Positions 55,010 to 64,000 of a stretch of 64,000 bases of DNA are shown here, piece after piece (the first letter of the stretch is position 1; every line of letters begins with the position of its first letter). Under the pieces are notes generated by a model. The model saw only the letters and a program-made list of their open reading frames with translations. It was not told the DNA's origin and did no database searches. Source of the stretch: Cristatella mucedo (lineage: Eukaryota; Bryozoa; Phylactolaemata; Cristatellidae); contig WPIO01000114.1 in assembly GCA_009760855.2 (NCBI GenBank), positions 621,001-685,000 of the forward strand, in the 5' to 3' direction. The translations under genes were made by a program, and so were the position numbers.

Positions 55010-58000
55010 AATAATAATAATATTGCACTTGATAAAGCGTCCTCAGAGAACTTAATCTCTTTCTAGGCGCTTTACATTTGCTGCAAAGTGATACGCAATA
55101 GAATAGTAAGTAAAATCATGCTTGAAAAACAAACAAAATGAATAACATGGTTAGGGGTTACATGCACTGGGTCAGCATGCAAATGTGGTTAGTGGCAGCA
55201 TGAACAGTGTCAGCTCGCATAAGCACATCGAGGACGAATCACAAGGACCCATTAAATGCTGTCCTAAATAGGTATGTTTTTAAGTTTCTTTTAAATGTGG
55301 TCAGGTCAGGGGATGTTCTGATGCAGGTCGGGAGGGAGTTCCAGGCTGTGGGAGCATACGAGCTAAATGCACGGTCTCCAAAGGATTTAAGGTTTGTACG
55401 AGGTATTTCTAGACTGTTGGATTCCGAAAAGCGAGTGGTACGATGCTTTGCCTGATGGGGTAGTATCTCTGAAAGATAGGCTGGAGCCATAGAATGAAGA
55501 GACCTAAAAGTGAGCGACAAAACCTTGAAGTCAATCCGTTGCTTGACTGGTAACCAGTGCAGGTCGGCGAGAAGTGGAGTAATGTGGCAACTGCGACGCT
55601 CACACGACAGACAAGCCTAGCTGCAGAGTTTTTGCACCAGCTGCAATCGCCTGATCGCACATGCTGGTAGGCCAGTAAGCAGTGAGTTGCAGAAGTCGTG
55701 ACGAGATGTCACGAATGCATGGACCAACTTGGACGTGGTATCCTTATCTAAACAAGCCCTAATTTTAGCAATGTCATGAAGCTGAAAATAGGCTGATTTG
55801 ACTGTGGAGCTGATGTGGTCGTCTAACGAGAGGTCGCTTTGGAATATGACTCCTAGATTTCGAGCTGATGCAACTGGAGATATGCTGGCAGAGCCAATTT
55901 TGAAAGTCAGCCTTTCCAATTTCTGAATAACACTAGGTTTGCCCATAACTAGTAAGTTAGTTTTTTATCATCGTTTAGTTTTAGAAAATTTGCTGCCATC
56001 CATGATCGGATGTCATCAATGCATGCAGCAAGTGAGTTGAGAGAATTTGAGGTGCTCGAAGGCTGGGAGGGATCAAAGCAAAGGTACAACTGAGTGTCAT
56101 CCGCATAGAAGTGAAAGCCTAGATTGTGCTTGGCAATCACATCAGCGAGAGGGAGAGTATAAACGGTGAAAAGGACCGGACCTAGCACAGAGCCCTGAGG
56201 TACTCCATATTTTAGAGGTACTTCAGATGATCTTTGTCCATTCTTGTCAACACTCTGGAGTCTCCCACTGAGATAGGACCTGAACCACTGCAGAGCAGTG
56301 CCAGTGATGCCCAGGCGAGATGAGAGGCGCTCTAGACGTACTTTGTGATCGATGGTATCAAAAGCTGCCGAAAGATCGAGCAAAACAAGAAGAGACACTC
56401 TACCCATGTCTGCATTCCTAAGTAGGTCGTTGTATACCCGAAGCAATGCTGACTCTGTGGAGTGATTAGCTCTAAAGCCAGACTGGAACTTACTAGCAAG
56501 GTGTGAGGTTTCGATATACGAGTTCAGCTGGTCTGCCGCGACCCGTTCCAGTGTCTTTGATAGGAATGGTAGAAGGGAGACTGGGCGGTAGTTGCTTAAG
56601 TTCTCTTGGTCTAGTGTAGCTTTCTTGAGAAGTGGCCTGACTACAGCTTTTTTGAAAGGTCCTGGGACCTGACCTGAGGCTAATGACATATTAATGATGT
56701 TGGTTATGCATGGCAGCAGCAGATCAATGCAACGTAGGAGCAGGACAGTGGGAATAGGGTCCAGTTGACTTGTTTTCTTCTTTGATTGAGATACGAGCTT
56801 TAGGACTATGTCACTGGTGACCTGTTTAAATGCAGACATTGAGGCGCAGCCAGGAACCGAGGAACAGCATTCTAGTGGGAAGGTTTTCATCGCAGGGATG
56901 GATTCCCTGATTTTGTCTATCTTCTGCACTAAGAATCGAGAGAAGCGATCGGCTAGATCATCACAAGGATCATCAGGTAAGGAGCTAACCTGGGAACGGT
57001 TGAGGAGATGGTTTATTGTCGACATCAGCATTTTTGGATTGTGAATCTGTGATTCAACGATGTTTCTATAGAAGCTAGACTTAGCCTTTGCTAGGATCGA
57101 TTGGTACGACCTACAGTAGTCTTCATATGCCTGTCGATGGACAGTTAGTCCGGATCTTTTGTATGCCTTTTCAAGCTTTCGTTTAGTAGACTTGGCTAGT
57201 TTAATGTCTGTGGTAAACCATAGGCCGTCTGGGCGGGGGCGCACAGTGTGCTTTGTCAAAGGTGCAAACTCGTCGAGCGTGTCAGCTAGTGTCGTGTTGT
57301 AGCAATATACCAGTGATGACAGATCGGAGGGAGGACTGAGCAGCAAAGGTGAAGCAGATATGCTCGCACGGACAGCATCGATGTCAAGGGTCTTGAGGTT
57401 TCGCGATTCACAGGTTATTTTAGAGGAGAATGTGGGCACACACTGTAGATTGAATGAGATCTGCATGTGGTCATTTAAGCAGGATTTGGTGATGACTGGT
57501 GATGACAAAGTGCAGTTATATGAGAAAATTTGGTCGAGTGTGTGACCCTTGATGTGGGTAGGGCCATGCACATGAGCCACAAGAGATAATGAGTCTGTCA
57601 ATGTACGAAATTCGGTGCTGAAAGCGTCAGATAAGTTGTCAAAGTGAACGTTGAAATCACCCATAACGAGGAAGGATCGATTTCTTGCACACAGAATCGA
57701 AATGAGATCGGAGAAATCTGAGATAAAGGAGGATTTGGTACCTGGTGGGCGATAGACTACTGCCACTATCGGTAGCTTGTTTTCGGGTGAGACCAGGACA
57801 ATTGATTCAAAAGACTGCTTCGAGGGTACCGTATATTGCTTGAAGTTGAATTTCGAGCGCACGATCATAGCAACTCCACCTCCAGTTTTGATTGATCTAG
57901 GGGTGTGAAAGAACGTGAAACCAGATGGAGTAGCGTCTTTAATTGTCGGGCAGTTTATCGATTTCAGCCAAGTTTCAGTTAGGGCGAGCAGGTCGATACC

Positions 58001-58200
58001 ATTTTCAGAAATAAGGTCGTTTATTACTAGAGGTTTATTGCACATTGAGCGAGGATTCCAAAGGCAAGCGTTAAGTCTGGCCGATTGGGTTACAACAGGC
58101 CTGATGACCACTAAGTTTGAGAGATTTACAGTGACGCATGTGGGGGAGCGTGCTAAGCGGTTCGAGACAATGCTAGGAATACCAAACGAGCAGCCTCTAT
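55010..58200 (-). mobile_element. LINE A, nearly full length, youngest-looking copy
   Basis: CR1/L2-type non-LTR retrotransposon on the minus strand. A single open stretch of about 720 codons (58111-55949, and open further up to about 58195; the first codon is GTG, so the real start is upstream) encodes the APE endonuclease and RT. Endonuclease motifs: LLALTETWL, GGGVAMIVR, YRPPG, LVMGDFNVHFD, GPTHIKGHTLDQI and NDHMQISFNL. RT motifs: NYRPVSLLPFLSK, LLDLSAAFDTID (about 577-588), YGVPQGSVLGP, and the catalytic [11 protein letters not shown] (YADD at about 669-672). Downstream, the C-terminal domain is broken by a 2 nt gain in an A/T run near 55965, a 1 nt gain near 55629, a 2 nt gain near 55604 and an early stop near 55240. 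The 3' hairpin (about 55034-55074) and ATT tail close the element. Retrotransposition works by endonuclease nicking and target-primed reverse transcription. This copy keeps catalytic residues but a broken C-terminus. Confidence 0.93.
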
Positions 58201-58434
58201 ATATATACTATAGCCCATGAACAATACTTTGAAGGCTTTCAATGACAAATTTAAGAGTATGGTGAAAGAAATCCAGTAAGCAACACTTGGCGGAACTGAT
58301 CACAAAAGACGGTATGAATCATAAAGCAAAATACCTCATAGAAAAGCTTGGAGCAATACACTATCATATTAACAAAAAACTAGCAATTGCATATGCTTAC
58401 TCCGGAGTTATTTCGCAATTAAAATGTTTAGGCA

Positions 58435-58775
58435 AAAAGCCTGATTGAAAAAATACAAGATAGTGCTGAGGTGCCCGATTATGAGTCACTAGTTCCTCAA
58501 TGTAGCAGATGGTCAACAAATTATTAAGCTGCCAGTTGGGTTCATGCAAATCTATTGCTTTGGGCCGGCCTTAAAAGTAACTGCACATCCTCTTGGTTTT
58601 CACGCTTTAATTCCATCATATGTGTTCTTAATTCGATAGGCAGTTCGTTACTCGCTCGTGCTAACCAACATCAGTCCAACCTCAAGGATCATCAAGCGAT
58701 GATCGCACTGCTGGCATCTCGGTTATCACTCGCCTTGCTTTATCTCGTGCTAAATTAAAATCTCTCTGTAGTCAG
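58435..58775 (+). repeat. Dispersed segment E, copy 2
   Basis: AAAAAGCCTGATTGAAAAAATACAAGATAGTGCTG and TATCTCGTGCTAAATTAAAATCTC match 43690-43925. No coding potential. Confidence 0.4.
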
Positions 58776-58779
58776 AAAT

Positions 58780-59175
58780 TAAGTTGAACCCACCAAAATT
58801 TCCACATTCAGCCGGACTTCTTTCATAACCATTGATATTTTGACAGTTATTTTGCATCATTCAGGTAGCAGCCAAAGGCTCACCTGTTTCACCGAGGTTC
58901 CCCAGCACAGCTGCTAACTTGCTTTTTGTCATCGCCTGCTTTGCTACGCACTTATGCACTAACCTGTGGATATTGCTAATTAGATGTCTTAAGAAGCTTT
59001 AGTCTCGCGAGTATTTCCGTGCGCTTTCAGATGGTTTACATTGCAGAGGACCTTGTTACCCTTGCATGCTTTTTCAGCTGTAATACCAGGTAGCACCAAA
59101 CAACGTCGCAGTGCTTTTTTGAAGAGCACTATCATTGCCCGAACAAAGACCCAGTTTTCCAGCGGGGTCATGGAA
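58780..59175. other. No feature seen
   Basis: No recognisable gene or repeat; short overlapping ORFs only. Confidence 0.5.
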
Positions 59176-59179
59176 ACGA

Positions 59180-60735
59180 TCAGTTATCTATGTTACTATG
59201 AATATCGCCCTGTCTCCTGTCCACCATTCCTATCAAAGGCGCTGGAACGAATAGTGGTGGACCAGCTGTATTCATATATCGAAACCTCACACCTTTCTAG
59301 AAAGTTCCAGTCTGGCTTTAGAGCTAATCGCTCCACAAAGTCAGCACTTAGGAATGCAGATATGGGTAGAGTGTCTCCGCTTGGTTTACTCGATCTTTCG
59401 GCAGCTTTTGATACCATTGATCACAACGTTCTTCTAGAGCCCCTCTTATCTCACCTGGGCATCACAGCCACTGCTCTGCAGTGGTTCAGGTCCTATCTCA
59501 GTGGGAGACTCCAAAGTATTGACGTGAATGGACAAAGATCATCCGGGGTACCACTGAAATATTCGGTACCTCAGGGCTCTGTGCAAGGTCCGTTTCTTTT
59601 CATGGTTTAGACACTCTCTCTTGCTGATGTGATTGCCAAGCACAATCAAGGCTTTCGCTTCTATGCAGATGACACTCAGTTGTACCTTTGCTTTGATCCC
59701 CCCAGCCTTCGAGCACCTCAAATTCTCTCAACTCACTTGCTGCATATATTGATGCAATCCGCACATGGATGGCAGCAAATGTTCTAAAACTAAAGGATTA
59801 TAAAACTAACTTACTAGCTATGGGCAAATCGAGTGTATTCACAAATTAGAAAGGCTGATGCTCAAAATTGGCTCTGCCAGCATATCCCCCCTTGAATCAG
59901 CTCGAAACCGACGTGTAATATTCCAAAGCGACCGACCATATCAGCTCCGAAGTCAATTCTGCCTATTTTCAGCTTCAAAACGTTTCTAATATTCGGGCTC
60001 GTTTAGATAAGGATACCGCGTCCAAGTTACTCCATGCATTCGTGACGTCCCGTCTATACTTCTGCAACTCTCTGCTTACTGGCCTACCAGCATGTGCGAT
60101 CAGGTGAATGCAGCTGGCACAAAACTCCACAGCTAAGCTTGTCTGTGATGAGCGTCGCAGTTTTCTCGTGACATCACTTCTCGCCGACCTGCACTGGCTT
60201 CTAGTCAAGCAACGGATTGACTTCAAGATTTTGTCGCTCACTTTTTGGTCACTTCATTCTTTTGCTCCAGCCTGCCTCTCAGATATAGTCCCGCATCAGG
60301 CCAAGCATCGTGCCACCTGCTTTTCGGAATACATCGGTCTACAAATACCTCGTAGAAACCTCAAATCCTTAGGAAACCGTGCATTTAGCTCGCAAGCTCT
60401 CTCAGCCTGGAACTCCCGCCCGACTTCTGTCCGAAGATCCCCTTACCTGACCACATTTAAAAAGAACTTAAAAAAACACCTATTTAGGACAGCATTTTGT
60501 GGGACTCTGTGTTTCGTCCTTCATGTGCTGATGCGAGCAGACACCGTGCATGCTGCCACTAACCACATTTGCAGGCTGACCCTGTGCGTGTCACTCCTAA
60601 CCATGTTATTCATTTTTTTATATGTCAAGCATGATATTACTCACCATTCTATTGCATTTCCCTTTGCAGCAAATGAAAAGTGCCAAAAGAGAAATTGAGT
60701 TATCTGAGGGTGCTTTATTAAGTGCATTATTAATA
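59180..60735 (+). mobile_element. LINE A, RT to 3' end
   Basis: Begins near the RT YRPV motif (YRPVSCPPFLSKALERIV) and retains LLDLSAAFDTIDHNVLLEPL, VPQGSVQGP and FYADDTQLYLCFD across frameshifts (59041-59610, 59640-59700). The 196-codon C-terminal frame (60108-60698) is open to the natural stop. A 3' hairpin and ATT tail end it. 5'-truncated, so non-autonomous. It separates segment E from the tectonin block. Confidence 0.9.
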
Positions 60736-61040
60736 TTATAATATTTTATTCTGAAAACCGTAGCACAGTAAGTTTATACGCACATTGAGGTCAAGAAATT
60801 CATAATTACTCAACATTTGTAATACAGGCAGAAAGAAAACGGTTCAGTGAATAAATAGCTATCAAGACAAGACATAATTTCTTCTATTCACGGACATTTG
60901 GGTTTTCATCCGGCTTAGGTAGACGTTTTGACACGAATTAACTCCATGTCATACTAGATGAACCTCTGCAAGGATTATTTAAATTGTGCTAGTTCCAGAG
61001 GGTTAGCTAGCTCAGTATATATCACTCGGGTTAAATATTT

Positions 61041-61245
61041 ATGCCCTGTTTTGGCCCAGTGGTTAAGGTGGTCGCCCCGACCAAGGTCTGGCCGAGGTCA
61101 TGGGCTCGAGCCCCAAGGCCTATACATTCAAACGAATACCAGTTGATTTAACAGCCTGTTTTTCATAGCGACAGAAGAGCCTTTACGGCTAAATGTGAAA
61201 TGCCAAAATAGAGATTGAGCTCTTTCAGGGCGTAATGCAAATGAA
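61041..61245 (+). mobile_element. SINE1, best-preserved A and B boxes
   Basis: TGGCCCAGTGGTTAAGG (about 61053-61069) is a near-canonical type II tRNA A box, and GGGCTCGAGCCCC (about 61103-61115) a good B box. The tail AGAGATTGAGCTCTTTCAGGGCG (61211-61233) resembles LINE A. Shared with 92-290. Confidence 0.8.
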
Positions 61246-61838
61246 TTATACCACATTACAAAAATAGTTCTTTTTATTACCTTGAAAAGTGCCGAAAAAA
61301 CTTTGACATCTCCCCTGAAGTTCTCGCGTGTCTAGCCTGTTGAATGCCTGATTGCCAGTCGATTTATCTAAAAGTTCTTCTTTAACGTGAAGCGACGTTA
61401 CTGCCGATGCCTCAAAGTAGACGCCTCACAGACAAAGTCAGACTATTTAGTGAAACCCGCGAATGGCCACCAGCATAGATAATAGTAAGTATTTGTTAAT
61501 TTTATCAGTAGCCAGAAGCAGCTTTTAATGCATAGCAACGCATTTCTTTCTTCAAGGACTTTTCCCAGCTAGTTAAGGTGAAAGGATGTTGACGCTTTAT
61601 CTGGTCTCCAATATGGCTTGAGCTAGCGGTTGTGACTCACATTACGAGAAGACGCCTCGTTAAAAGGATTTATGAGTAGTAGAGCATAAAGGCAAACTGG
61701 CCCACGGTTGTAGGCTCAGACCAATAAACACTATATTTGTCTCAGTCTTAAGTTTCGGAATGCCTGACCTGCTCTAAAATAGGTTTCTCTTCAGAACTCA
61801 TTATTGAAAATAATTAGACGTGTGTTTGTGCTACAATC

Positions 61839-62584
61839 TCACAACAAGCAAGCATTTACAATGACCATGACGTTGGAAGGGTTTACGCCAAATAATTGGC
61901 AAGCCATCCAGAGAGTGAACTGCCTTAACGAATTTGTCACTGGTGACTCAATCCACGTTTGACCTGTTGGCGATAAAGCGGTGATTGCAGAGCGGCACAG
62001 AAGAGACCCAGCGGTGCTGGTTGCGCACACCTGGCCGTTGCCTGAAGCTATCATGATGAAGCCATTCCCAACTAGTTGCCACGTCCCACCATTGTCCGCC
62101 GTGAAGGCAGCGTTGTAGGTTGAAAGTATGGCCCAGAGTCCAGAAGGACCAGCATCTGCATATTTTACGTTAGGGCTCCTGTAGGACCAAGACGTTCCAC
62201 AGGGAGTTGACGAACTAATACCTTCTCTGTGGAAGAGTTGGTCGTATCCGTTCACAACCCAGACGGAGTCGTCAAGGTCACTCACAGTCGATTGTCTAGC
62301 CCATCCGTCTGTTTGTGTCCAAGCAATGCCTGACGGCTGTTCAGCTGTGATATTAGCTTTACACCAGATACCTCCGGCGAAATCCGTACCCCAAACAGAC
62401 GTTTTACCTACATCCAGGTTATTGAGAGAGACTCGCTCAGTCAGTATCACCCATTGATTTTCGTAGTACAGGGGATTACCAAAGCTGCCCTGAATAAAGG
62501 CTAATGAGCCATTGATGAGTATGCAAAATATACCAGCCATCCCTGCAGATAGCCAATGAAGCTGGTATGTTGTGTCTTCGATAT
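61839..62584 (-). CDS. Tectonin-repeat (tachylectin-like) lectin, last exon, copy 2
   Basis: Open for 233 codons from ATG at 62540 to the stop at 61839, and upstream to an acceptor (TTTTTTTTAG) just above 62584 in the same phase 1 as copy 1. Five W-initiated tectonin blades are kept, and no stop or frameshift interrupts them. 18 residues differ from copy 1 (such as H36R, N65T, K75T, I105R and S211W), 13 of them in the first 82 residues. As in copy 1, the N-terminal residues and those before the ATG form a hydrophobic stretch that could be a signal anchor. Five blades is slightly below the family's usual count, so further blades or a leader may lie in upstream exons. The 3' UTR is nearly identical to copy 1. 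The family binds carbohydrates in innate immunity; that role here is inferred. Confidence 0.75.
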
Positions 62585-62689
62585 CTAAAAAAAATGCTTT
62601 TGCGATTACCTTAGCTAAAAGTTAAAACACCAGTGCTACTTTATGCGGTTGGGCTGCAGGTAGTTAAATGTCAAAATAAGGTTTTAGCA

Positions 62690-62830
62690 ATAACAATAAG
62701 ACTAATAATACTAAGAATAATAAAAATAATACTTGATAAAGGGCCTTCGGGGAACTCAATCTTTTTCTAGGGGCTTTGCTTTTGCTGCGAAGGAAGCATG
62801 ATTGAATGGTTAGTAGTACATGCTCAAAAA
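62690..62830 (-). mobile_element. LINE A-type 3' tail
   Basis: Partner of 2262-2400, with TTGATAAAGGGCC, inner stem GGAACTCAATCTTTTTC and GCTGCGAAGGAAGC. Next to it, 62830-62990 is rich in AGC/AGT trinucleotides. Confidence 0.8.
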
Positions 62831-64000
62831 TTGTAGCAGTAACGATAGCAGCAATATCGTCATTAGGGGCCGGCGCTTTCTGGCTTATAAAAAGTTGTCG
62901 CACAAGGAGAAGTAGCAGCAGCAGTGTAATCAGCACTAGCAGCAATATTGTTACTTGCAGTAGCAATAATATTAGCTGCAGACTGTGCTATGGCCAATGT
63001 AATCCTTTATCCACATTGAAAAAGCGAAGAGTCGAGTGAGTTTATACTGTAATTAAAAATAATTCTTTTGAGAGCTTCAAAGCTTTTTATATTTGCCTTT
63101 TTTTGGGAGCCGTCAGGTTTAAGAAAGACGATATTGAAGTGCGTGTGTCCAAAATCATTCACGATTACGACAATGTTGCAGGTTAATCGCAAATCTTAAT
63201 TAATAATGGTTAGGAACCCTACATGTAATCACATATTGTTGAGATAGCTGCGAAAGCAAGCTATAACTAATGATTGCTAAGTTTTACAATGGGCTTCTAA
63301 GCGGTTCGTTTCCAGCTTAGCTGGTTCTAAAAGTGTTTGCATATCTCTTGATGTGTTATGTAATATATGAAATGAAAACGCGAAATTTTTATACTAAGGT
63401 ATATCACTCTGGATTCTCACTATGATTCTTTAGCTGTGCCTATAGGTACGGGCAACACCAGCTGTGTCGTGCATCTGACAATACTACCACCTCTTACATC
63501 GCCAGTATTTCTGGCGAAGATTTTCGCTTTAAATAGCTGCTTCCAACTAGTTACTTCTTGACAGTGACCGTTTTCAGAAATCTCGGCTATCTTTTATTGA
63601 CCCCTTTCGTCAGCCGGATCAGAATTATACTTTCCAAGGAAGTGCCTCATAATATACTCATCAACCTTGTCATGTTATCTGTAATAAACTCCAAAGTTCA
63701 AGCGAGAAACTGTTGGCCTCAACCGAAGTTTATATCCCAATGTTTTAATAAAACCAGTAGCAGTATTTAGATCTTGCAGCTACTGCTTTCCATATGCCAT
63801 GCATAGATGAACTGCTGACCTCAAATTTTGCTTACCCCTACATATATGTATGTACCTATATATACATGTCTGTACCTGCATGTTCTCTGCCTTAAGTTAC
63901 ATTCCTAAACCGGCGAAAGCTATGAGAAAACAGAAGTTTTAAATGTCTTCAGGTCACTCGATGCTCTGATATCAGCTGCCATTGAGATCCTGGGATTAGG

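Larger units (their letters stand above)
60955..64000 (+). repeat. Segmental duplication block, copy 2
   Basis: Direct-orientation partner of 1-5240. It lacks the LINE tail, the second SINE1, the LINE A/B insertion and the inverted arm found in copy 1, so it is the simpler version. It continues past the window's right end. Confidence 0.85.

Noticed and set aside
55949-58111. Stand-alone reverse transcriptase such as a domesticated RT or retron/DGR
   Set aside because: The APE endonuclease, 3' hairpin, ATT tail and many truncated relatives in the window mark it as an ordinary LINE.
61041-61120. Possible functional tRNA gene
   Set aside because: Only A and B boxes fit; no cloverleaf, and it is fused to a repeated SINE body present in several copies.

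Overview
This is a 64 kb AT-rich window from an intron-bearing animal genome, probably an aquatic invertebrate. The evidence is CR1/L2-type LINE retrotransposons with APE-type endonuclease and reverse transcriptase, tRNA-derived SINEs, GT-AG exon boundaries, long microsatellites, and lectin-like (tectonin) and PAN/apple extracellular exons. The phylum cannot be fixed from sequence alone. No bacterial operons, rRNA genes, real tRNA genes or CRISPR arrays are present.

The host-gene content that can be supported is small. A tectonin-repeat (tachylectin-like) exon occurs at both ends of the window on the minus strand (1132-1877 and 61839-62584). Both copies are intact and sit in a larger direct duplication: 1-5240, minus later insertions, matches 60955-64000. 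A third, broken tectonin copy lies at 45228-45810 (minus). A PAN/apple-like exon with clean splice sites and phase 1-1 lies at 10203-10442 (minus). Weaker exon or ORF candidates lie at 8557-8832, 13090-13344, 15298-15687, 25882-26178, 46272-46400 and 52260-52590.

Most of the rest is transposon debris. LINE family A has 25-30 recognisable pieces. The best are a nearly full-length copy at 55010-58200 (minus), an older full-length-like copy at 20183-23370 (minus), and large 3' parts at 2750-4418, 6000-6935, 9335-10148, 35236-36615, 41085-42810 and 59180-60735. LINE family B has its main copies at 26849-29365 and 29366-30680 (minus). Two SINE families are present. SINE1 carries a 3' end resembling LINE A, including a conserved hairpin, so it probably borrows the LINE A machinery. 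Insertions are nested several deep, which gives a relative chronology.

Beyond recognisable transposons, several unclassified low-copy segments recur at dispersed sites (called C, D, E and F here). Their order suggests that the window grew by repeated duplication of blocks, followed by decay and LINE invasion. Local curiosities include a recent gene-conversion-like tract between the tectonin copies, a templated inverted duplication dated by its absence from the paralogous block, a 3x104 bp tandem array, a 122 bp duplication inside a LINE, and a GC-rich insert carrying a 40 bp near-perfect palindrome.
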